64,000 bases of DNA, from NCBI GenBank assembly GCA_965247125.1, contig CBDFGO010000003.1:1240001-1304000 (forward strand), given 5' to 3'. This DNA is from CALBJU01 sp965247125. Its GTDB lineage: Bacteria > Bacteroidota > Rhodothermia > Rhodothermales > UBA10348. Both the position numbers and the translations under genes were made by a program. Below the pieces are notes generated by a model. The model ran no database searches and was not told where the DNA came from. It worked only from the letters and a program-made list of their open reading frames with translations. How positions within the stretch are numbered: the stretch's first letter is position 1; every line of letters begins with the position of its first letter. Shown piece by piece: positions 56,152 through 64,000 of this stretch.

Positions 56152-57306
56152 TCAGTCGCTTCCGTACTTCAGTCGTACTGCCCTCAATGTCGGAGTTCCG
56201 TCAGACTCGTCCGCAATATATATGCGATCGGTTTTATCCACACTTAACACGCTGAAGTACAATCTCATATCTGGAGAAAATGAAGGATAATTCAATACTG
56301 GACCCCAGCCGGACAAAGTGCCACTCGAATTAAATATTTCCACGAATAGGCGCGCAGAAGCAGCCGAAGAGTCGCCACTTAAACGAACGGTGAAATGTAC
56401 GACATCACCGTTACTGAGAGTCACAATACCTCGACTCGATACGTTAATCCTGGCAACAGTCCTCCCAGCGGGCCCGCTGAGAGCCCATACTCCTCGAGTG
56501 TTCCTCGGATCTGATGACGCCGGCCTTTCCTCAAGAATCGAGTAAGAAACGACCGGTCCCGGTGATCCTTCTAGCCTTGTATAAGAAGCCACATCCTTTG
56601 AAAAATCATATCTATGTATTGATCCAGTGTATATGAAAGGTGCGAGATAGACTCGATCCTGGCTGTCAGAGGTTAATCGGGCTCCACGAGGATTCCCTGC
56701 CGTATTTTTAATCAATGGAACGGTCGTATCCCATAAATCATCTAGGCTACCCACTGACTGGCCGCCATACGTCAGATCACCGTTGTGAACATGAATAACC
56801 TCACCACGGCCTTCTTGAGCATATTTAGAGTAATTTAAATAGTACATGATGAGCTTGCCGCTTCCCAGTGAAAGCACATGGCTCGGTGCTATTCCCTGTT
56901 CAGCTAGCGAATACTCATTGAGTAAATCACCAGTGGATGAAAATGTACTGGCCCGCCTATTCAGGCGATCAAATACCGTTACCTGATCGTCAGACCCAAT
57001 AAATAAACTAGTTAACTCTTGAAATTCACCAGGTCCATTTCCACGCCGACCAAGTGAACCGAGAACACCTCCAGAAGAGTCCAAGATTTGCAGGTCGGCT
57101 CGTGGATAGTCAGCAAGAAATATTTTCCCACTACTATCAACAACCACATGTTGCGGTCCACCGATAATCAGATCTAGCTTATCCGATTCACCCCCAATCG
57201 ACCATTCTTCATCAAAGGCTGCATAAAACCCTTGGCTGGATTGAGTTGCATTGCACACACAAATTGTTGCAAGACCTTGCAGGCACAGTAGGACAAATCG
57301 TTTCAT
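56152..57306 (-). CDS. Exported 6-bladed beta-propeller protein
   Basis: This 384-aa protein has a signal peptide (to about residue 25, KRFVLLCLQGLATICVCNA) and the family blades: VVVDSSGKIFLADYPRADLQ, GRRGNGPGEFQELTS, VYLAPFIYTGSIHRYD, and DRIYIADESDG near the end. It follows two small cysteine-rich peptide genes on the same strand with 3 bp between the second peptide's stop and its ATG, so it is very likely co-transcribed with them. This recalls Bacteroidota loci where small NVEALA-type peptides precede similar propellers. A role as receptor or carrier of the peptides is inference. Confidence 0.85.
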   Translation of the reverse strand: MKRFVLLCLQGLATICVCNATQSSQGFYAAFDEEWSIGGESDKLDLIIGGPQHVVVDSSGKIFLADYPRADLQILDSSGGVLGSLGRRGNGPGEFQELTSLFIGSDDQVTVFDRLNRRASTFSSTGDLLNEYSLAEQGIAPSHVLSLGSGKLIMYYLNYSKYAQEGRGEVIHVHNGDLTYGGQSVGSLDDLWDTTVPLIKNTAGNPRGARLTSDSQDRVYLAPFIYTGSIHRYDFSKDVASYTRLEGSPGPVVSYSILEERPASSDPRNTRGVWALSGPAGRTVARINVSSRGIVTLSNGDVVHFTVRLSGDSSAASARLFVEIFNSSGTLSGWGPVLNYPSFSPDMRLYFSVLSVDKTDRIYIADESDGTPTLRAVRLKYGSD

Positions 57307-57309
57307 TAT

Positions 57310-57549
57310 TTATCCACAGCTACCTTGAGTGCCAGCCACAGAGCAGATGGGAGTTGAACTCCAGTTGAGGCTGCAGAATGGATATCCATTGGTTTCTTCT
57401 GGATCCCCTTCATTACATGCGGCTTCCGAGCCGCAGTGTTTACATATTGGCGACTCTTCCATAAGAAATGTCCCGGCGTACAGAAACATGCTGACCAAAA
57501 GAAACAGTACAGTTGTAGTTCGACGGCTAGAATTGATTAGAGATCTCAT
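57310..57549 (-). CDS. Small exported six-cysteine peptide 2
   Basis: This 79-aa protein has an N-terminal hydrophobic signal or anchor (TTVLFLLVSMFLYAGTF) and a cysteine-rich tail starting CKHCGSEAAC. Cysteine spacing is C-x2-C-x5-C-x13-C-x9-C-x8-C, exactly that of the peptide at 57645. It resembles NVEALA-family precursors in size and position but has no NVEALA motif. The propeller gene follows after 3 bp. CxxC pairs could bind metal or form disulfides; export favours disulfides. Confidence 0.8.
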   Translation of the reverse strand: MRSLINSSRRTTTVLFLLVSMFLYAGTFLMEESPICKHCGSEAACNEGDPEETNGYPFCSLNWSSTPICSVAGTQGSCG

Positions 57550-57644
57550 TTTTCCTTTAACTCCTGTAGGTTCGGGTGAACAATTATCTCAGCGACTTTC
57601 CCGCATCATCATACACGGCCATGTACAAGTCACAACTGAGTCTT

Positions 57645-57884
57645 CTAATAGAACTCACACGGCCCGAATTGTCCCCAAACCATGCAGGGTGGAGTCTGGC
57701 CGTAGTTGAAGTCACAATGCTCCCACCCGTCTTGCACCAGAGGAAGACCATACTCGCAACCATCCTCGGAACCGCAATGATGACACGTAATCGGTGGCGC
57801 CTCATACATATTGGCGCCGATGTAAAGCACTGAAGCAATAGCCAAAAAAGCAACTCCGCACGCGGATTTTACCTTGTCTTTCAT
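57645..57884 (-). CDS. Small exported six-cysteine peptide 1
   Basis: This 79-aa protein is a paralogue of the next gene with the same length. It has an N-terminal hydrophobic segment (ACGVAFLAIASVLYIGANM), then CHHCGSEDGC and three more cysteines at identical spacing; shared residues outside the cysteines include GSE and TP. It is first in the presumed operon peptide-peptide-propeller. A 95-bp gap separates the two peptide genes. Secreted signal, bacteriocin-like or propeller-bound peptide are all possible. Confidence 0.8.
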   Translation of the reverse strand: MKDKVKSACGVAFLAIASVLYIGANMYEAPPITCHHCGSEDGCEYGLPLVQDGWEHCDFNYGQTPPCMVWGQFGPCEFY

Positions 57885-58091
57885 AGTTTTATGTGACTTA
57901 TGACTTGTAAATTTGTATTAGGAAAGATCTTTCTTCTCAGAATGCTGAGCTGAAAAACTTTGGATTGCTTTTTCAGCAGCTAGAAAAACTTCTTGTCTGA
58001 CTTCAGAGATGGTCCTGATTCATCGGGCAGTCTGAACAACAAATAAGGTGGAGTCTTGCGATCTTATCACCCTCAAGAAAGGATACAAACG

Positions 58092-58379
58092 ATGAGTCGC
58101 AAAAGAAGAAATCACAGCAATGCCTTCAAAGCAAAAGTAGCGCTGGCGGCGGTCAAAGGAGATCGCACAATGGCTGAGTTGGCAGACCAGTTCCAGGTTC
58201 ATCCGAATCAGATTCAGACCTGGAAAAAGAAGCTGATTCAGGACGCTGAAGAGGTCTTTGAAAAAGGGTATTCCAGAAAGCACAACGAGGAGGGCCAGAT
58301 CAAGGAGCTTCACGCCAAGATTGGCGAGCTTTCGATGGAGAAGGATTTTTTATCCAAAGCGCTCGGTCGCACCCAGTAG
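58092..58379 (+). CDS. IS3-family transposase OrfA, copy C
   Basis: This 95-aa HTH protein differs from copy B by FEKGYSRKHN. The frameshift heptamer TTTTTTA is at 58346-58352 in the same phase. Complete. Confidence 0.94.
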   Translation: MSRKRRNHSNAFKAKVALAAVKGDRTMAELADQFQVHPNQIQTWKKKLIQDAEEVFEKGYSRKHNEEGQIKELHAKIGELSMEKDFLSKALGRTQ

Positions 58380-58393
58380 GTGAGCGCCGCCAA

Positions 58394-59221
58394 ATGATCG
58401 ACCCAATCCACGACCTCTCCATCAAACGGCAGTGCAATCTGCTGGAGCTGAATCGCTCAACGGCCTACTACAAGCCGGTGGGCGAGAGCAAAGAGAACCT
58501 GGCCGTGATGAAAAAACTGGATGAGCTCTACATCGAACGTCCCACGCGAGGATCGCGCACCATGAAGGATGCGCTCGAGGACAGAGGTATTTTTGTGGGC
58601 CGCCATCGAATCCGGCGATTAATGCGTCTGATGGGCCTTATTGCCATTTATCCTAAGAAACGGACCTCGATTCCGGGAAAAGGTCACAAGATTTATCCGT
58701 ATCTCTTGCGTAAGCTCAACGTGACGCGGCCCCGGCAGGTTTACGCAAGCGACATCACATTCATTCCGATGAAAAGGGGATTCGTTTACCTGGTCGCCGT
58801 CATCGACTGGTACAGCCGAAAAGTACTCTCACGCCGGATCTCCAATACGATGGACACCGACTTCTGTGTGGAAGCTCTCGAAGAAGCAATCGCCGTGTAT
58901 GGAGCGCCAGAGATCTTCAATACGGATCAGGGCAGCCAGTTCACATCGATGGCCTTTACCGATGTTCTGAAGAATCATGACATCAAAATCTCTATGGATG
59001 GCAAAGGACGCTGGATGGACAATGTCTTCATCGAGAGACTCTGGAGAAGCCTGAAATATGAAGAGGTGTACCTTAAAGCCTATGACAGTGTGGCTGAAGC
59101 CCGCAAATCCATTGCTGTATACTTCGACTACTTCAATAACGAAAGGCGACACAGCTCACACGGAAGAAAGACCCCTGATCACGTATTTTTTAATCACCAG
59201 CCGCTTCAAGAAGCAGCATAA
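58394..59221 (+). CDS. IS3-family transposase OrfB, copy C
   Basis: This 275-aa DDE transposase is complete. Between about 58950 and 59050 it carries a cluster of silent differences from copies A and B (for example ATGTCTTCATCGAGAGACTC, giving VFIERLW), while the rest is almost identical. This looks like gene conversion from a diverged relative. Confidence 0.95.
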   Translation: MIDPIHDLSIKRQCNLLELNRSTAYYKPVGESKENLAVMKKLDELYIERPTRGSRTMKDALEDRGIFVGRHRIRRLMRLMGLIAIYPKKRTSIPGKGHKIYPYLLRKLNVTRPRQVYASDITFIPMKRGFVYLVAVIDWYSRKVLSRRISNTMDTDFCVEALEEAIAVYGAPEIFNTDQGSQFTSMAFTDVLKNHDIKISMDGKGRWMDNVFIERLWRSLKYEEVYLKAYDSVAEARKSIAVYFDYFNNERRHSSHGRKTPDHVFFNHQPLQEAA

Positions 59222-59274
59222 TCAATCCGCAAGATTCCACCTAAGACCCTGTCCAGTTTTATAGGACCATCTCT

Positions 59275-60791
59275 CTTGAGCCAGCATTTAGACCATTTCT
59301 AGGTCACCACCTACCCGGCCGTGTAAGGGTCGATGATGGGCGTATTGAGACACTTCAAAGCTCAATCTCTAGATGGATAAAACGATCACTTACCGGTGCC
59401 ATTCAACCTGATGTCCAATTAAATCGAAGTGTACCACGAGAAGAGAAAGAAGTAGAGCCGAAGCCATTTGCTCCGTCGAATCCATTCACAGAGATGCTGC
59501 TCAATGTACCCATCACAGAACGTGTGACTCGGGAAATCAGCAAAGGTCTACTTCAATCTCTACCGCAAACAACCGGACCAATTTCATTTGAGATTATTGG
59601 CAGCTCCTCCAATATTTCTGTTCAATTTTGCTGCCAAGAAGACGATCATTTCATTCTCCGGTCACAGCTCCGCGCCTTCTTTCCCAATACCGTGATAACT
59701 GAATCAGATTCACATCTGATAACACTGTGGACACAGCGAAACGAATTTCACTCGATCGTCGTGGACATTGGACTCGCCCGTGAGTTCATGCTTCCAATTC
59801 AGAGATTCGGAAGCTTTGACGTTGATCCCCTTATCGGCGTGATTGGGGCTCTCAATAATTTGGCTGCGGGAGAATTGGGTGTGATTCAGATTCTTTTTCA
59901 GCCAGTGAGAAATCCATGGGCCCAGAGTATTACTCGGTCTGTTACGCGACTTGACGGTAAGCCGTTTTTTATTGATGCTCCTGAAATAGTCATCGGTGCA
60001 AAAGAAAAAATTGCAGATACCCTTTTTGCTGTTGTTCTCAGAGTCGCAACTAAAGCGCCTTCAAGAAACCGCGCCCTCTCCCAAGCACAGTCCATAGCAG
60101 GAGCACTCAGACAGTTTACATCGACCCAGGGAAACGAATTGATCCCTCTCAGCAATGAGGACTACGATGATCGCGTTCATGATCTAAATCTTCTCGCGCG
60201 AACTACCAATCGGAGCGGAATGATTCTCAATAGTGCGGAACTCGTCGGACTGGTTCATCTGCCTTCAAAATCTGTTGTATCGCCAAAACTTCGAAGGAAG
60301 ACCAGAAAAACAAAGACCGCACCAGAAAGGGTTTTTGGGAATGAGTTGATACTTGGCGAAAATGCTCATGCCGGTGATCGAAAAGTAGTAAGTCTCGATG
60401 CTCAGCAACGCTCCCGCCACACTCATGTCATTGGAGCATCTGGCACCGGAAAGTCACATCTGATTCAAAACCTCATTATCCAAGATCTTCGAGCTGGGAA
60501 AGGAGTCGCAGTTCTAGATCCACACGGTGATCTCATAGATCGGCTTCTCTCCTGCATCCCAAAAAACCGACTGGAAGATGTAATATTATTTGATCCTTCA
60601 GATACGGAAAATCCCATCGGTTTCAACATATTGCAAGCCCACTCATCGACCGAAAAGCAACTGCTTGCATCTGATCTCGTTTCTGTATTTCAACGTCTTT
60701 CTACGAGCTGGGGAGACCGGATGACATCGGTTCTTGCAAACGCAATATTAGCATTTCTTGAATCAAGTAGTGGGGGTACTCTATCTGATCT
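59275..60791 (+). pseudogene. Coupling-protein-like (TraD/HerA clan) ATPase, 5' part
   Basis: The frame is open from the IS3 edge (LEPAFRPFLGHHLPGRVRV...), so the true N-terminus was lost to IS3 copy C. It continues about 505 codons to the IS256 junction. It holds a Walker A GASGTGKSH and Walker B GVAVLDPHGDLI, as in DUF87/type IV secretion coupling ATPases. The text after the junction continues at 62176. The role would be DNA transfer in a conjugative or mobilisable element. The nearest relatives are uncertain. Confidence 0.8.
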
Positions 60792-62175
60792 GAGTTAACC
60801 CCGAAAGTTGTGTACGGGTGAAAAAGGTATAGGCGGCGTATCCTGATGATGATTACGTCATTGTCAATCCGAAGATTGGAGGATACACGGCCCATGAAGA
60901 CGAATAACGCACACGAGAACGAGAACTACAATAGCACAGAGGATGTGTTGACAGAAGTATTGCGAACAGGGGCCGCAAAGATGCTGGCCACAGCCGTTGA
61001 GGCCGAGGTTGAAGCTTTCTGCCAGCGCTACCAGTTCCTGCGCGACGAAGAGAATCGCCACCGCATCGTTCGCAATGGATATCTGCCAGAGAGGAAGATT
61101 TTGACTGGTATCGGGGAGGTCGCTGTAAAGATGCCCCGCATACGCGACCGTACGGGTCGGGGTGAGGATAGAATCGGTTTCCGCAGTTCGATACTACCAG
61201 CCTACCTCCGCAAGAGCCGCTCGCTTGAGGCTCTCATTCCATGGTTGTACCTGAAGGGAGTTTCAACGGGCGGCTTTGAGGCAGCGCTCTCGGCCCTTGT
61301 TGGTCCTGATGCCCCAGGGCTGACCTCCTCGACGATTGCGCGCCTGAAGACGCTTTGGACAAGGGAGCACGAAGACTGGCAAAAGCGGAGCCTGCAGGAG
61401 AAGCACTACGTCTATTTCTGGGCCGACGGTATTCACGTAAACGTACGCATGGATAAACAGAAACTGTGTCTGCTGGTCGTGATCGGCGCTACGGCCGATG
61501 GAAGGAAGGAGCTTATAGCACTCGAGGACGGCTTTCGCGAGAGCAAGCAGTCGTGGCGAGAGTTGCTCCTGGAGCTGAGGCACCGCGGGCTGGATCAAGG
61601 ACCGAAGCTGGCTGTTGCCGATGGAGCCATGGGATTCTGGAGTGCTCTCGCAGAAGTTTATCCCGAGACGCGAGCCGCACGCTGTTGGGTGCACAAGACA
61701 GCAAATGTGCTCAACCGCCTGCCCAAGTCCGTTCAGAAGAAGGCAAAAGGTCACCTCACGCAGATCTATACAGCAGAAACAAAAAAGCAGGCAGAGAGCG
61801 CCCTTCTGTTTTTCATCAAAGCCTACCAGCAAAAGTATCCGAAAGCAGCAGAGATTCTGGTGAAAGACCGAGAAGAACTGCTCGCTTTTTATGACTTTCC
61901 GGCAGAACACTGGATCCATCTTCGGAGCACAAATCCGATCGAATCTACGTTCGCGACCGTGCGCCTCAGGACCGCCAAAACGAGGGGATGTCTGAGCCGA
62001 GAAACAGCTCTTGCAATGGCCTTCCGTCTATGTAAAGAGGCCCAGAAGAAGTGGAGGAAACTGAATGCACCGCACCTATTGCAACTTGTAAAAAAAGGAA
62101 TCAAATTCACCGACGGAATTACATCAGAACGACACGCTGCCTAAACCTTCCATACACAACTTTTGGGCATAGCTC
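60792..62175 (+). mobile_element. IS256-family element, copy D
   Basis: Full-length 1384-bp copy. The 9-bp duplication is ATCTGATCT on the left (60783-60791); on the right it reads ATCTGATTT, best explained by loss of one C from ATCTGATCTT. Confidence 0.95.
60894..62144 (+). CDS. IS256-family transposase, copy D
   Basis: This 416-aa transposase is intact. It differs from copies A and B by one visible residue (Gln for Lys in SLQEKHYV) and a base change just before the start (ACGGCCC for ACCGCCC). DDE motifs as in copy A. Confidence 0.96.
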   Translation: MKTNNAHENENYNSTEDVLTEVLRTGAAKMLATAVEAEVEAFCQRYQFLRDEENRHRIVRNGYLPERKILTGIGEVAVKMPRIRDRTGRGEDRIGFRSSILPAYLRKSRSLEALIPWLYLKGVSTGGFEAALSALVGPDAPGLTSSTIARLKTLWTREHEDWQKRSLQEKHYVYFWADGIHVNVRMDKQKLCLLVVIGATADGRKELIALEDGFRESKQSWRELLLELRHRGLDQGPKLAVADGAMGFWSALAEVYPETRAARCWVHKTANVLNRLPKSVQKKAKGHLTQIYTAETKKQAESALLFFIKAYQQKYPKAAEILVKDREELLAFYDFPAEHWIHLRSTNPIESTFATVRLRTAKTRGCLSRETALAMAFRLCKEAQKKWRKLNAPHLLQLVKKGIKFTDGITSERHAA

Positions 62176-63105
62176 ATCTGATTTCGGCGCTTTCTTGTTG
62201 AGAAAGAGTTTCGACAAGTTTTCTTGAGATCAGTCAATGATCCTGAGATAGTCTACTTTTGGGAAAAAGAATTCCCTCTCCTATCGGGGCGCCCTCAAGC
62301 TCCCTTGCTAATAAGACTCGATTCGTTTCTACGCCCTCGAATAATTAGAAATATTGTATCGCAGAAGGAGAGTAAGCTGAATTTCTCATCGATTATGGAT
62401 GATGGGCAAATCCTACTTGCAAAGCTTTCACAGGGTGCAATCGGTGAGAGCAATTCCTATCTCCTCGGCACTCTCCTCGTCTCCCGGTTTTACCAAACAG
62501 CACTCTCGCGTCAAGGACGGGACGAAACTGATAGACGGGCATTCTACCTCTACATAGATGAATTCCATAATTTCATAACCCCGTCACTTTCAACGATTCT
62601 TTCGGGGGCTCGGAAGTACCAACTGGGTATCATACTGGCTCATCAAGACATGAGTCAGTTATCGAATCGCGATTCGCAATTAGCTGCATCTCTCACAACG
62701 AATCCATGTACTCGCATTGCATTTCGGCTAGGTGAGCAGGATGCGCGACGACTTTCTGGCAGCTTTTCTTCTTTTGAATCAAGTGATCTCCAGAGCCTTG
62801 GTCGCGGAGAGGCGATCTGTCGAGTTGGACGCTCAGATCATGACTTCAATCTGGAGACACTCCCCATATCGTCGGAAGAAGGTGCGAGTACATCGGGGTC
62901 TGCCTCAAAGCAAGAAGTAATTGGTTGGTCACGAAGAAGATATTCGACACCTCGTTCTGATGTGGAATCACAGGCTCACAGACTTTCAAATGAACGAAGT
63001 CCTACCGAAGCTTCATTCATGCTGTGTATTCCGACGTATTCGGCCACTGATTCCGGCGCAAACCGGCCACCCAATCCGATTCTAATCGGCCGGGTCGGAG
63101 CGTAG
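62176..63105 (+). pseudogene. Coupling-protein-like ATPase, 3' part
   Basis: After the IS256, the frame RRFLVEKEFRQVFLRSVNDPE continues the broken gene. It keeps a second Walker B-like motif YLYIDEFHNFITPSL, a sensor segment ILAHQDMSQL, and LTTNPCTRIAFRLGEQDARRL. The two halves are out of frame by one base at the duplication, so even precise excision from this right-hand copy would not restore the gene. The tail ends at 63105. An IS21 element follows. Confidence 0.8.
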
Positions 63106-63116
63106 CGACGCGGGTG

Positions 63117-63881
63117 TTATTGTTCGGTTATTTGAGTCGGTTTGTGTTTGACTGTAGAGCGTTTCTTTCTCATTGAATCTCCCTCAAGTTCGATCCGGTG
63201 GCCGTCGTGTACAAGTCTATCAAGAATGGCGTCAGCGATCGTTGCCTCTCCGATGGCTGTGTGCCAGGCGTCAACGGGTAATTGGCTCGTTACAATGGTC
63301 GATCGATTCCCATGTCGGTCATCAAGAATCTCAAGTAAAATGGGCCGCACATGATCTGCGATCGGTGCCAGACCCCAGTCGTCGAGAATAATCAGATCGT
63401 TCTTTGCCAGATCCCGAATGATCTTTGGATACCGACCGTCCACCTTTGCTATCTCAAGATCGGCAAGGAGATTCGATAGTCGATAGTATCCAGCCGTAAA
63501 TCCTTCGAGACAGGCTTTATGAGCGAGCGCACAAGCCAGGTAGGTCTTTCCCGTTCCGGTGGGACCGACGATGAGGATGTTCTGATGCTCACGGATGTAG
63601 TGGCAGCGGGCAAGCGAACGGATGAGTGACTTGTCGAAGCCCCGGGCAGCAGTGTAATCGATGTCTTCGATCGAGGCCGATTGCCGAAGGCGAGCGCGGC
63701 GCAGCCGATTCGTGAGGCGCCGGTTTTCTCTCTCGGCGGCCTCTCGGTCAACGAGCAGGCCGAATCGCTCATCAAATGTGAGCGCTTCTATATCTGTTTG
63801 TTCACTCTGTTCGGCATACGCATCGGCCATGCCGTGCAGTCGAATGGAGCGTAGGCGCTCGAGTGTGGGGTTTGGTAGCAT
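63117..63881 (-). CDS. istB: IS21-family helper ATPase IstB
   Basis: This 254-aa AAA+ protein has Walker A GPTGTGKT near 107, Walker B LIILDDWG near 165, and the family N-terminus (LERLRSIRLHGMADAYAEQ). IstB assembles on target DNA and activates the IstA transposase. It lies 26 bp after the istA stop on the same strand. Length is normal. It looks functional. Confidence 0.96.
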   Translation of the reverse strand: MLPNPTLERLRSIRLHGMADAYAEQSEQTDIEALTFDERFGLLVDREAAERENRRLTNRLRRARLRQSASIEDIDYTAARGFDKSLIRSLARCHYIREHQNILIVGPTGTGKTYLACALAHKACLEGFTAGYYRLSNLLADLEIAKVDGRYPKIIRDLAKNDLIILDDWGLAPIADHVRPILLEILDDRHGNRSTIVTSQLPVDAWHTAIGEATIADAILDRLVHDGHRIELEGDSMRKKRSTVKHKPTQITEQ

Positions 63882-63907
63882 GTTCTTTTTCTGGTTTGGT
63901 TATCGGA

Positions 63908-64000
63908 TTAGCTGTAATACTCAGATCCACGGATATTGGCGTGAGTGATGGGCGCTCTGGGATTGATCTTTTCTGGCAGCGGCGCCTGGTCAAGATTGTT
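63908..64000 (-). CDS. istA: IS21-family transposase IstA, C-terminus only (window edge)
   Basis: Thirty codons are visible before the stop at 63908, ending APITHANIRGSEYYS, the typical IstA C-terminus (H-x-N-I-R-G-x-x-Y-Y). The body lies beyond the window. Gene order istA-istB is standard. Confidence 0.85.
   Translation of the reverse strand, partial: NNLDQAPLPEKINPRAPITHANIRGSEYYS

Larger units (their letters stand above)
58007..59274 (+). mobile_element. IS3-family element, copy C
   Basis: Full-length copy with the same termini subtype as copy B. The right side cuts directly into the coupling-type ATPase gene. The left flank is unrelated noncoding DNA (57885-58006). No convincing target duplication. 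Confidence 0.92.

Overview
The window looks like a chromosomal segment of a marine or environmental member of the Bacteroidota-Rhodothermota-Balneolota group. Evidence for this is family content only: a DUF4835 (PorD-like) protein, an S46 dipeptidyl-peptidase lipoprotein, 6-bladed beta-propeller proteins, PadR-linked FtsX permeases with prefix domains, PknB-type kinases fused to PD40 propellers, and a Bacteroidota-type tyrosine recombinase. No rRNA or marker gene fixes the taxon.

Region 1 (1-13.1 kb) is ordinary chromosome: a patatin-like lipase (cut by the window start), an alkaline-phosphatase-superfamily enzyme, an S46 peptidase, tRNA-Leu(TAG), DUF4835, two outer-membrane beta-barrel candidates, a BlaI/M56 sensor pair with HEAT repeats, and a 955-aa metalloprotease-propeller-barrel protein. 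Genes are packed tightly, several with overlapping stops.

Region 2 (13.2-29.8 kb) is accessory. Four copies of a ~119-bp repeat, all in one orientation and folding like integron attC sites, separate three ~3-kb modules: kinase-PD40, PadR+FtsX, kinase-PD40. A truncated PadR/permease pair and a scrap of a third kinase lie at the left edge. An IS110-type element sits in the fourth repeat. Next come a SIR2-domain gene framed by a perfect 16-bp inverted repeat, a tyrosine recombinase, and an operon of HTH proteins, two of which carry C-terminal membrane helices. A 29-bp direct repeat (13182 and 25762) brackets most of this region.

Region 3 (30-63 kb) is dominated by three full and one partial IS3-family copies, three full and one truncated IS256-family copies, and IS21/IS5 remnants. 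Between them lie two paralogous three-gene RND efflux operons in opposite orientation. The left one (34.6-42.1 kb) is intact; the right one (48.5-56.0 kb) has one frameshift and two nonsense codons. Beta-propeller genes recur at nearly every junction: two intact, one cleanly split by IS256, and two or more remnants. The intact gene at 56152 follows two tiny exported peptides with identical six-cysteine spacing. A coupling-protein-like ATPase near the right end is truncated by IS3 and split by IS256, suggesting a dead conjugative element. The window ends in an IS21 element.

Best candidates for something undescribed are the attC-like array carrying whole signalling and transport modules, the inverted-repeat-framed SIR2 gene, the Cys-rich peptide/propeller operon, and the paired HTH-membrane proteins. 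No database search could be run; all family calls rest on motif recognition.
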